A DNA stretch of 7,140 nucleotides, from positions 1-7,140 of the forward strand of contig CAZVUK010000032.1 of NCBI GenBank assembly GCA_964630225.1, in the 5' to 3' direction. The position numbers and the translations under genes are program-made. Of this stretch, positions 1 to 6,216 are shown piece by piece (position 1 is the stretch's first letter; each line of letters opens with the position of its first letter). The notes under the pieces are model-generated. The model saw nothing but the letters and a program-made list of their open reading frames with translations. It was not told the DNA's origin and did no database searches. This DNA comes from CAYZRY01 sp964630225 (GTDB lineage Bacteria > Bacillota_I > Bacilli_A > RF39 > UBA660).

Positions 1-53
1 ACTATATGTGTCTTTTTTTATGTTTCTAGTGGACACTTACTTTTTCAATTTAT

Positions 54-83
54 AAAAAAAAACAGAGTTTAAACTCTGTTTTT
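54..83 (-). terminator. Rho-independent terminator after the surface-protein gene
   Basis: A perfect 26-bp palindrome occupies 58..83 (core CAGAGTTT/AAACTCTG, flanked by A5 and T5). Read on the minus strand it forms an 8-bp core stem extended by A-T pairs and runs into a T tract (54..62 on the plus strand is all A). It begins only 4 nt beyond the stop codon of the minus-strand gene at 88. The symmetry means it could also stop plus-strand transcription entering from the left. Confidence 0.85.
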
Positions 84-87
84 ATCA

Positions 88-1008
88 TTACATTTCATTT
101 GTTATTTGTAGGTTAAAGATTATATTTCCACCTGATGCTGAGTTTTCGCAGTCTACGTCTTGACCTTCTATCCACATATAGATTCTAATTTTAGAGATTC
201 CTTGTGGTAGAGCAAATATTTGAGTTTTAGCTGTGAATCCTTGAACGGTACTATAGTCAGGACTAACTGGATTAACATAAGCTGTTGTTCCAACTGCATC
301 TCCAACTTTCAAGTCTACCGCTTCATCAAATTCAGTTTTAACTCCCGAATAAGGAAGTGGGGCTGCATTTCCTGTCTCTGTTACTGTTAGACCATATGTA
401 TCACGAGCGTGAGCAACTCCTGCTGCTGTGTGAACGTCATAGTTCGGTTCCCAAACATTGACCGGTGCTGCAACTCCGGCATTAAGCGCTTGAATTGTTC
501 CTATACCACTACCAATTGCCGTATTTCCTAAATGAACAAAGGCTACTCTAGTAGCATTTTTAATACCTGTGTCTGTCCCATCTGGCGTCACGACTTGTGA
601 GTTTGCTGTTAAGTATAGTTGTGCTGCTGCATCTGCTCTAAAGAACAAATCAAAAGCAACAAAATCTCCGGCGATTCCTTCAACTTCAGTATTTTTAGTC
701 GATGATAGTATATAATCACCGGCAACGTTAGATGTAACCGTTCCTAAAAACATTTCCATTCTTCCATTTACATCCACTGTTTTAGCGGTAGATACAGGTC
801 GAAGGGTTGCTGGAATCTGGTTTACACTCGAAGTATAGGTCGTTGCATGAACTCCCATCAAATCTGCGACTCCGACAACTGACTTCCAGTTAGTACCGTC
901 GGCAGATATTTGAATACCTCCTTGTGCTTCTACGTTAACTTGAATTTCTGATACTGTGACTACTTTGTTAGCGGTGAACCATGCGAAAACAGTTAAACTA
1001 AGTGCCAC
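88..1008 (-). CDS. SipW-type secreted surface protein, 5'-truncated
   Basis: The protein is beta-rich, low in Lys and high in Thr, Val, Ala and Gly, as expected for an exported surface or fibre protein. The readable N-terminus, ALSLTVFAWFTANK, is the end of a SipW-cognate signal peptide, with expected cleavage between A and WFT. The mature part opens with a GIQISADGTNW segment (residues 31-41). It ends with a block at 273-293 (KIRIYMWIEGQDVDC, then SASG), which I recall from secreted AWFT-type proteins of RF39-like bacteria. No LPXTG sorting signal is present. The only near-terminal start is a GTG at 1008 lying inside the signal peptide. It has no Shine-Dalgarno, and the frame closes at a TAG at 1030..1032, so the basic n-region and most of the hydrophobic core are missing. 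G+C is visibly higher than in the operon to the right. It is followed by a strong terminator at 54..83. The exact function is unknown. Confidence 0.75.
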   Translation of the reverse strand: MALSLTVFAWFTANKVVTVSEIQVNVEAQGGIQISADGTNWKSVVGVADLMGVHATTYTSSVNQIPATLRPVSTAKTVDVNGRMEMFLGTVTSNVAGDYILSSTKNTEVEGIAGDFVAFDLFFRADAAAQLYLTANSQVVTPDGTDTGIKNATRVAFVHLGNTAIGSGIGTIQALNAGVAAPVNVWEPNYDVHTAAGVAHARDTYGLTVTETGNAAPLPYSGVKTEFDEAVDLKVGDAVGTTAYVNPVSPDYSTVQGFTAKTQIFALPQGISKIRIYMWIEGQDVDCENSASGGNIIFNLQITNEM

Positions 1009-1016
1009 ATTTATGT
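1002..1016. other. Head-to-head junction of two truncated genes
   Basis: Here the minus-strand protein stops matching a signal peptide and the plus-strand protein starts looking like a mature secreted domain. No promoter, Shine-Dalgarno or start region remains for either gene. G+C falls when crossing from left to right. The spot holds a small hairpin, ACAT-TT-ATGT (1007..1016), nested inside AACTAA (996..1001) and TTAGTT (1016..1021). A deletion of a divergent promoter region, an inversion breakpoint or a misassembly would all look like this. Confidence 0.6.
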
Positions 1017-1450
1017 TAGTTGTTGGTAACTATGGACTATCTTACGAAATAGATGACGAAGTAAATAGACCGTATCTCGAGTTTAAAATGACCAATACCT
1101 TGGACTATTACACCGTCAAAGAAGCATTTGGAACATACTCCATAGATAGTAAAATAGATATCCCAACTTACCTCGCATTAAGTGATGAAGATAAATCAAA
1201 ATGTGCTTCGGCGATAATCAATTTAGCTTTCGATCCAGCTGTCATTCTTTTTGACAATGCCAGCTTAGTTAAAGGATTAATAGGAACGACAACGACGAGC
1301 ATCAATAATTTCGATTATGTAAATGGCCTCTCATTTAAGATAGATGCCATATCAAGTATGATTGTTAGATTTTATAAAAAGAACAAAGCAGCCAATTACA
1401 CATATCCAATCGTTAATCAAAATCCAATTATCAATGTAACATATGAATAA
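1013..1450 (+). CDS. 5'-truncated secreted TasA/camelysin-like protein remnant
   Basis: The frame is open from a GTG at 956, but 956..1008 is the antisense of the neighbouring gene's AWFTANK region. Credible protein starts around 1011, and the first ATG is at 1013 (145 aa). Neither start has a Shine-Dalgarno. The opening residues FMLVVGNYGLSYEI resemble the first mature beta strand of SipW substrates (compare TasA, where a T-F-x-x-G strand follows the signal). The signal peptide therefore seems to have been lost. The rest alternates hydrophobic and polar strands and has no transmembrane segment or sorting motif. It ends with VRFYKK (118-123) and a short beta strand. It lies 14 bp before the next gene and was probably the first gene of the 1465..6216 operon. 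The family assignment is inference from position and style. It may be a non-expressed fragment. Confidence 0.5.
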   Translation: MLVVGNYGLSYEIDDEVNRPYLEFKMTNTLDYYTVKEAFGTYSIDSKIDIPTYLALSDEDKSKCASAIINLAFDPAVILFDNASLVKGLIGTTTTSINNFDYVNGLSFKIDAISSMIVRFYKKNKAANYTYPIVNQNPIINVTYE

Positions 1451-1453
1451 AAA

Positions 1454-1459
1454 GGGAGG
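1454..1459 (+). promoter_or_regulatory. Strong Shine-Dalgarno of the 318-aa protein
   Basis: GGGAGG lies 5 nt before the ATG at 1465, immediately after the TAA of the preceding fragment. It fixes the start of the unknown gene and is the best ribosome binding site in the operon. Confidence 0.85.
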
Positions 1460-1464
1460 AATAT

Positions 1465-2421
1465 ATGAATAATATCGTCAGCGAATACATAAACTTTTCT
1501 AGACAATGTATAAATCGTTATTTTAAAAAAATATTAGCCAATCAGTACGAACAAGAAATAGTAAATAAACTAGTTAATAATTATATCGATTCAAGATATT
1601 ATTCAAATAACGATAATTTATCCTTTCTAATTAGAACTAACCTAAGTAAAGCTAGTGAAGAATTTACCGGTGGAGAGCGTAAGACAGCAGATAACGTTGT
1701 CAAGACTTTCAATTTTATCATGTATTTCGATAATGTTATCGAGTGTGAATCGACGGTCAAAGTAATCGAGGCCATCGCCGGTTTTAGACTTAACGTTTTA
1801 GATATCGAAACTGACAAAGCTTTCGAAGATTCTTTATTAGAAATGGTCAAAGAAGATTTAATAAAAAAGAAAGAGTTTATCGATTCATTCGATGCTAAGA
1901 AGTTTGATTTTGAGTGTAATCTTACGACGAAAGACGGCTTATACGACGTCGTTATCAATCAAAATTTAAAATTTCCTAATGTCTATAACTCGGTCGTCAT
2001 TGACAAAGTGTTTAAATCTAAAGATTTAGCTGATAAAAGAGCCCAGCTGGAATATAACTTTACTGCTCTTCAAGTGTTAAAAGATATCATCAAAGGAAAT
2101 TACTTTGAATATCTGGTATCTTATCCTAGTGGAATAAGTACAAAAGAAGGAGACTTGGAAAAGTTATTAGCTATTCTTGATAACGAAGTATTGATCGATA
2201 GAATCAGTATCAAGATATCATTTGATGACTTTATGATGGAAAAAGAAACGATATATGAATTTATGCGCAAAGGTTACAAATTTACAACTATGTTAAATAA
2301 TAACTTTACCGAAGATGATCACAATATCAGATTACTGACGGTATTTAAATATATAATTGTCAATCGAAGAAACAGTTTTATCGAAGTAAATAATTATAAG
2401 AACACCATCAAGGTAGAATAG
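1465..2421 (+). CDS. Conserved-looking hypothetical protein, first intact operon gene
   Basis: I do not recognise this 318-aa protein. It has no signal peptide, no transmembrane segment and no cysteine cluster, so it is probably cytoplasmic. It is mostly helical, with an amphipathic N-terminal half (residues 1-60 and 115-145). A mixed alpha/beta C-terminal half contains a strand ISIKISFDDF (247-256) followed by a helix and a Gly-Tyr turn (257-275). That pattern loosely recalls TIM-barrel (EAL-like) repeats, but no catalytic motif is visible and I make no such assignment. The start is set by GGGAGG five nt upstream. The next gene begins 6 nt after the stop, so it is co-transcribed with the AAA+ ATPase and the DUF2357 protein. 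An adaptor or regulator role for that pair is a guess from context only. Confidence 0.85.
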   Translation: MNNIVSEYINFSRQCINRYFKKILANQYEQEIVNKLVNNYIDSRYYSNNDNLSFLIRTNLSKASEEFTGGERKTADNVVKTFNFIMYFDNVIECESTVKVIEAIAGFRLNVLDIETDKAFEDSLLEMVKEDLIKKKEFIDSFDAKKFDFECNLTTKDGLYDVVINQNLKFPNVYNSVVIDKVFKSKDLADKRAQLEYNFTALQVLKDIIKGNYFEYLVSYPSGISTKEGDLEKLLAILDNEVLIDRISIKISFDDFMMEKETIYEFMRKGYKFTTMLNNNFTEDDHNIRLLTVFKYIIVNRRNSFIEVNNYKNTIKVE

Positions 2422-2427
2422 AGGCTT

Positions 2428-3951
2428 ATGGAAACATTTTTTAGATTTTCTTATCAAATATTAAGTATTTTCCTATCCGGGATAATACATGTGGGCAAGG
2501 CTATCGTTGCTGCTTTTGTTATGACTTTTGATTTTCCACAGTATATAAATGTTATTAATGCCTATAGTAAAGATTTTTCAGGACTTGAATGGGTCTTTGT
2601 TGTTTTAGTAATACTTGTAATGATTGCCGTCGTTGTTGGCTTCTTTGCCTTACTATACTTACTCTTTAGAAAATACATAAGAATTAGAAAGAGTTTAGTT
2701 GAACAAGAGTCTCTTCTTGAGGAAGTCGCAGACCTTAATAAAAAAGTACTAACTCTATCGAAAGAAAAAGATGAAATATTAGCGATGAAAGTTTCACAGC
2801 TTGGACTAAAGCCTGGTGAATCATCGACGATCGATCCTAGTGATGAAACCGCTGAAAATGATGAACTTGGAGATATTCGTTTTTCTAAACTTCATCAAAT
2901 TGATGTCGAGTTTAAAGACTACAAACCAGCTCATTACGGGAATAGTTTTACTCTTCCTGAATTAGTTGATATGTTTAGAAATTTTGCAGCGGGTAAACTA
3001 GGACTTTATTATAAAGAAGATTTAATCAGACTTTACATATCAGCTCTATCATCGACTAAACTGATTATTCTTCAAGGTATATCTGGTACTGGTAAGACTT
3101 CCCTTGCCTACGCTTGGGGAAAGTTCTTAAGCAACGATTCCTGCGTCGCTTCGGTTCAACCGTCGTGGCGTGATAGAACTGAGCTCTTTGGTTACTTTAA
3201 CGAGTTTACTAAAAAATTTAATGAAACCGATGTCCTAAGAGAAATCTATTTAGCTGGTTATGATGATGATATTCACACCGTTATCCTCGATGAGATGAAC
3301 ATCGCCCGCGTTGAGTATTACTTCGCCGAGATGTTATCCATCCTTGAGATGCCCGATAAAAACGAATGGATAGTCGAACTTGTATCAAGTGCTTGGGATA
3401 GCGATCCTAAAAAGATACAACGTGGTAAATTAAAAATAGCGCCAAACGTTTGGTATATTGGAACAATCAACAATGATGATTCGACCTTCATGGTTACCGA
3501 TAAGGTTTATGACCGTGCTATGCCAATCGACATAAATGAAAAAGGGCATGTCTTTCAGCCAAAAGACATACCTGCTCAAAATATCAATTATTCATATATA
3601 GAACAATTATTTACTGAAGCTAAACAGACTTATAGTATCTCTAAAGAAAACTTAGATAGAATCGAAGCGATGGATGATTATGTAATACAACACTTCCGTA
3701 TCGCTTTTGGTAACCGTATCGTCAGTCATATGCAAAAATTTGTCCCAGTTTACATGGCCTGCGGAGGACAAGAGATAGATGCTATTGATTACTTCGTAGC
3801 TCGTAAAATACTTAGAAAATTTGAACAATTAAATATTTCTTATATCAGAGATGAAGTAGACGGATATATAGACTTCTTAAACGCTACTTTCGGACAAGAT
3901 AAAATGAAAGAGTGTATCGATTACTTAGTTAGACTCAAGAAGAGCATATAG
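2428..3951 (+). CDS. Membrane-anchored McrB-like AAA+ ATPase
   Basis: This 507-aa protein has two predicted membrane helices (about 10-32 and 54-80) and a charged coiled-coil stretch (about 85-118). An acidic linker (130-150) leads to a cytoplasmic AAA+ module. Walker A is GISGTGKT (217-224). Walker B is VILDEMN (285-291), with D288/E289, followed by ARVEYYFAE, the signature of the McrB-like branch of AAA+ GTPases/ATPases. Sensor 1 is GTINND (345-350), and an arginine-finger-type DKVYDR follows (358-363). A helical lid makes up the rest. McrB proteins normally assemble as hexameric motors with a McrC/DUF2357 partner, and just such a partner is the next gene, 7 nt downstream. The membrane anchor is unlike classical soluble McrB and suggests work at the cell envelope. 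The start ATG is preceded by GAGG at 2421..2424. Catalytic residues look intact. Confidence 0.9.
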   Translation: METFFRFSYQILSIFLSGIIHVGKAIVAAFVMTFDFPQYINVINAYSKDFSGLEWVFVVLVILVMIAVVVGFFALLYLLFRKYIRIRKSLVEQESLLEEVADLNKKVLTLSKEKDEILAMKVSQLGLKPGESSTIDPSDETAENDELGDIRFSKLHQIDVEFKDYKPAHYGNSFTLPELVDMFRNFAAGKLGLYYKEDLIRLYISALSSTKLIILQGISGTGKTSLAYAWGKFLSNDSCVASVQPSWRDRTELFGYFNEFTKKFNETDVLREIYLAGYDDDIHTVILDEMNIARVEYYFAEMLSILEMPDKNEWIVELVSSAWDSDPKKIQRGKLKIAPNVWYIGTINNDDSTFMVTDKVYDRAMPIDINEKGHVFQPKDIPAQNINYSYIEQLFTEAKQTYSISKENLDRIEAMDDYVIQHFRIAFGNRIVSHMQKFVPVYMACGGQEIDAIDYFVARKILRKFEQLNISYIRDEVDGYIDFLNATFGQDKMKECIDYLVRLKKSI

Positions 3952-3955
3952 GTGA
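3950..3955 (+). promoter_or_regulatory. Shine-Dalgarno overlapping the AAA+ stop codon
   Basis: AGGTGA lies 3 nt before the ATG at 3959 and overlaps the TAG stop of the ATPase gene (3949..3951). It supports translational coupling of the AAA+ and DUF2357 proteins, as expected for subunits made in a fixed ratio. Confidence 0.65.
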
Positions 3956-3958
3956 CTT

Positions 3959-5092
3959 ATGAGCGAACTTAAAGTACTTGAACTATATGACAATTCAAGC
4001 GAAAGAAAAAGACAAGACTTTGTCAAAAAACACAAGTCTAAGCTTCGCATCGACCACAACTTCGAGAAGAATCTTATCGATGATTCTTGGCTTGTCATAA
4101 TCGAAGAAAATATTCGCTATTTAGATAACATTTTAAGAAATCCAAATCGTTTTATCGTTAACGAAGAAGAAGTTGTCAAAGTAGAACTGGCTCGTAGAAT
4201 AACGGTTGAAAGTATCAAGCACCTTTCTAAAAATACCAGTTTTATTCAAGACATCAATCAGGAAACAGGAGATGTTAGACCATCTAAAATACTTAATATC
4301 AATAAAGAAGAGAGTTTTAATACCTACGAAAATAGAGTTATTTATACTTTGATCAAAAATATGATGATGTATATAGATATCAAGAAAAAGGGATTAAATC
4401 TTGGTATGCCAACTAAAAATGATAAGCTTTTAACTTACGAAGGTGAATCAAATATCGGTGGTGAAAAGGTCAATATTAGTTTAACCCTAAACAGTAAGTT
4501 AGATGATAAAGACACAGTTGCCGATTTTGAACGGCGCATTAAACAATTAGAATTTAAGATTAAAGACTTAACTAATAGTGAAGTATATAAAAGTATCGAA
4601 CGTGCCAGAGTAGCTTTAATTACTCCACCTATCAAAAAGACTAACTTGATCCTTAAAAACGTTAACTTCCAACATGCAATGACGCTTTGGAACTTCCTTC
4701 AAGAAGAGATGGAAGATAAATCTGAAATAACAAGTGGAAATAATGTTATCGAGGATGATGAAAAGTTACAAAAATTATTCGATGAAACATTCTTGCTTAA
4801 TTACTTTATTCTAAATTCTCTTGATAACACTGATGATAAAGATGAAAAAATTAAAGCTAACAAAGAGATTATTTTGAATAATTTGATACAACAATTAGTT
4901 TTAACAAACGATGATATGTCAATTGATCAGGTTGGCGAAATGTTAGATAAGCAGTTCCAACTTGTCAAAAAACAAACACTGGCAACCGAAGAAGAAATCA
5001 AAGCACTATTTGCTGCTGCTATGGATGAATATTTCAAACAGATCGAAGACAACGCTATGGGGGATGAAAATGAAGAAAGTACTAGAAAATAA
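3959..5092 (+). CDS. DUF2357 (McrC-like) protein lacking a visible nuclease domain
   Basis: This is a 377-aa soluble, charged protein. Residues 119-132 carry the NTYENRVIYTLI motif typical of DUF2357 proteins, the partner domain found in McrC relatives. A second block, KKTNLILKNVNFQHAMTLW (226-244), matches the TN...F..LW pattern I associate with the same family. A predicted coiled coil lies near 188-215, and the C-terminal 110 residues are acidic and helical. McrC subunits normally carry a PD-(D/E)XK nuclease with a DAKYK-type motif. I see none here, so DNA cleavage is unlikely and the protein probably serves as adaptor or activator of the AAA+ ring. It follows the ATPase gene by 7 nt and overlaps the signal peptidase start by 23-29 nt. 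The family call is from motif recognition only. Confidence 0.75.
   Translation: MSELKVLELYDNSSERKRQDFVKKHKSKLRIDHNFEKNLIDDSWLVIIEENIRYLDNILRNPNRFIVNEEEVVKVELARRITVESIKHLSKNTSFIQDINQETGDVRPSKILNINKEESFNTYENRVIYTLIKNMMMYIDIKKKGLNLGMPTKNDKLLTYEGESNIGGEKVNISLTLNSKLDDKDTVADFERRIKQLEFKIKDLTNSEVYKSIERARVALITPPIKKTNLILKNVNFQHAMTLWNFLQEEMEDKSEITSGNNVIEDDEKLQKLFDETFLLNYFILNSLDNTDDKDEKIKANKEIILNNLIQQLVLTNDDMSIDQVGEMLDKQFQLVKKQTLATEEEIKALFAAAMDEYFKQIEDNAMGDENEESTRK
5059..5064 (+). promoter_or_regulatory. Shine-Dalgarno deciding the SipW start
   Basis: GGGGGA lies inside the end of the DUF2357 gene. It is directly against the ATG at 5064 (too close) but about 5 nt from the ATG at 5070, which makes 5070 the better start. 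The in-frame ATG at 4962 has no such site. Confidence 0.55.
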
Positions 5093-5639
5093 ATTATTTA
5101 AAATATTATGGACTTTAATTAAAGCTATATTTGGATTAATCATAGCTTTAGTTTTAATAATTATTATTACGCAGCGTGTTTTTAACAACGAGACTTCTTT
5201 TTTCGGATATAGAATCTTTACGGTTGCCAGTGGCAGCATGGAACCTAAATACAAAATATTAGATATGCTTCTAGTTAAAGAGATGAGTCCGCAGGAAATT
5301 AAAGTAAACGATGATCTCGTCTACATGGGTAAAGAAGGAACTTATGCTGATAAAGTAATAACCCATAGAGTTATTAAAATCGAAGAAAAAGATGGTAAAA
5401 GAATCTTTCATACACAAGGTATTTTAGATAATTCTATGCTCGATCCACTAGTTGATGAAAGTCAAATATATGGTAGAGTATTATATAAGTTACATATATT
5501 AAGTTTTTTCAGTAGATTTATAAGTAAACCACTAGGTTTTATGTTATTGATAGTTTTACCTATTGCAGTACTTATTCTACTTGAAATAATAGATATTAAG
5601 GAAGAGAGAGAAAAATTAGCTAATGAGCAAGAAAACTAG
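5070..5639 (+). CDS. sipW: SipW-type signal peptidase I (Ser/His, ER-type)
   Basis: This membrane protease removes signal peptides from TasA/camelysin-like exported proteins. From the ATG at 5070 it is 189 aa, a normal length. It has an N-terminal membrane helix (about 13-35), box B ASGSMEP with the catalytic Ser56, and ITHR with His99 in place of the Lys of ordinary bacterial signal peptidase I. The TQG motif (115-117) is followed by ILDN, with Asp120 and Asp125 as candidate acidic residues. A C-terminal membrane helix (about 154-174) is present, as in SipW/ER-type enzymes. The usual GD-x-N motif is replaced by GILDN, one residue longer. The first 18-29 nt overlap the DUF2357 gene and the last 17 nt overlap the next gene, so translation is coupled on both sides. 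An ATG at 5064 is possible. A longer frame opens at 4962, but its extension reads as out-of-frame neighbour sequence. Confidence 0.92.
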   Translation: MKKVLENKLFKILWTLIKAIFGLIIALVLIIIITQRVFNNETSFFGYRIFTVASGSMEPKYKILDMLLVKEMSPQEIKVNDDLVYMGKEGTYADKVITHRVIKIEEKDGKRIFHTQGILDNSMLDPLVDESQIYGRVLYKLHILSFFSRFISKPLGFMLLIVLPIAVLILLEIIDIKEEREKLANEQEN

Positions 5640-6216
5640 TACAGTTAATATCTTAAAAAGAAGTCTCAGATTTAAAATCTTATTGATGCTGGGAATTCTT
5701 TTGGTGTTTAATACCTTTGCTTGGTTTATCTACTCGTCTACTATTTCTACTAATATTAGTGCTTCGGTTAAATCTTGGAAAATAACTTTTGAAACCGAAG
5801 AAGAAGTAATACAGTCTATATCCTTCGATGTTGAAGATCTACGTCCAGGAATGACTGATTATCATAATTCAATTAGAATTATGAACTATGGTGAAGTACA
5901 AGCGTCGGTAAGTTATGCTATCGAAGAGTTAACAATCTTAAACAACACTTATACTAAACAGACATATACAAGTGAACAATTACTTCAAATACTTAATGAT
6001 AATCCTTTTAAGACTACGATTGGTTTAACCAAAACTGTTCTCGAACCCAAGAACGATTATACCGATTTTACTTTCGATATCGTCTGGCCTTACGAAAGTG
6101 GCGATGATGCGGCCGATACCTTATGGGGACATAAAGCTTTTGAATTTAAAGAGCAGTACCCTAATGCGAAGTTAATCGTCATTAAGATACTGCTTACTGC
6201 AACTCAAATTAATTAG
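5623..6216 (+). CDS. Small SipW-type secreted or membrane-anchored protein
   Basis: This 197-aa protein has a Lys/Arg-rich start and a hydrophobic segment at 18-37 ending in NTFAWFIYSS. That is the same FA-WF boundary as the protein at 88..1008 and is expected to be cleaved by SipW after Ala33 or kept as an anchor. The mature part is beta-rich. The pattern SISFDVEDLRPGM (65-77), then IRIMNYGEVQASVSY (84-98), resembles the TasA/camelysin-like fold, in which a PG turn precedes an N-x-G strand. A WPYESGDDAADTLWG block (155-169) is also typical of small proteins encoded next to sipW. No sorting signal is present. The start overlaps the sipW end by 17 nt. The purine-rich AAGGAAGAGAG upstream is rather far (about 12-14 nt), so translation probably depends on coupling. 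It could be a minor fibre or anchoring subunit. The exact role is not known. Confidence 0.82.
   Translation: MSKKTSTVNILKRSLRFKILLMLGILLVFNTFAWFIYSSTISTNISASVKSWKITFETEEEVIQSISFDVEDLRPGMTDYHNSIRIMNYGEVQASVSYAIEELTILNNTYTKQTYTSEQLLQILNDNPFKTTIGLTKTVLEPKNDYTDFTFDIVWPYESGDDAADTLWGHKAFEFKEQYPNAKLIVIKILLTATQIN

Noticed and set aside
1..45. GTGTC (8..12) and GACAC (32..36) with a GTGGACACTTACTTTTT stretch resembling an IS3-family end
   Set aside because: The repeat is only 5 bp, with no transposase or target duplication in the window. The resemblance to an IS terminus is too weak to call.
1599..1958. Antisense open frame inside the 318-aa gene
   Set aside because: It lies entirely opposite a well-supported gene, has no ribosome binding site and shows the Ser/Leu-rich composition typical of antisense frames.
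4962..5069. Longer N-terminus for the signal peptidase
   Set aside because: The extra 36 residues overlap the DUF2357 coding end, look like out-of-frame sequence and place a basic tail before the membrane helix. The start at 5070 has a well-placed GGGGGA.
1465..5092. Type IV (McrBC) restriction or other defence island
   Set aside because: There is no nuclease motif in the McrC-like protein and no DNA-binding N-domain on the ATPase, and the neighbours are secretion genes rather than defence genes.
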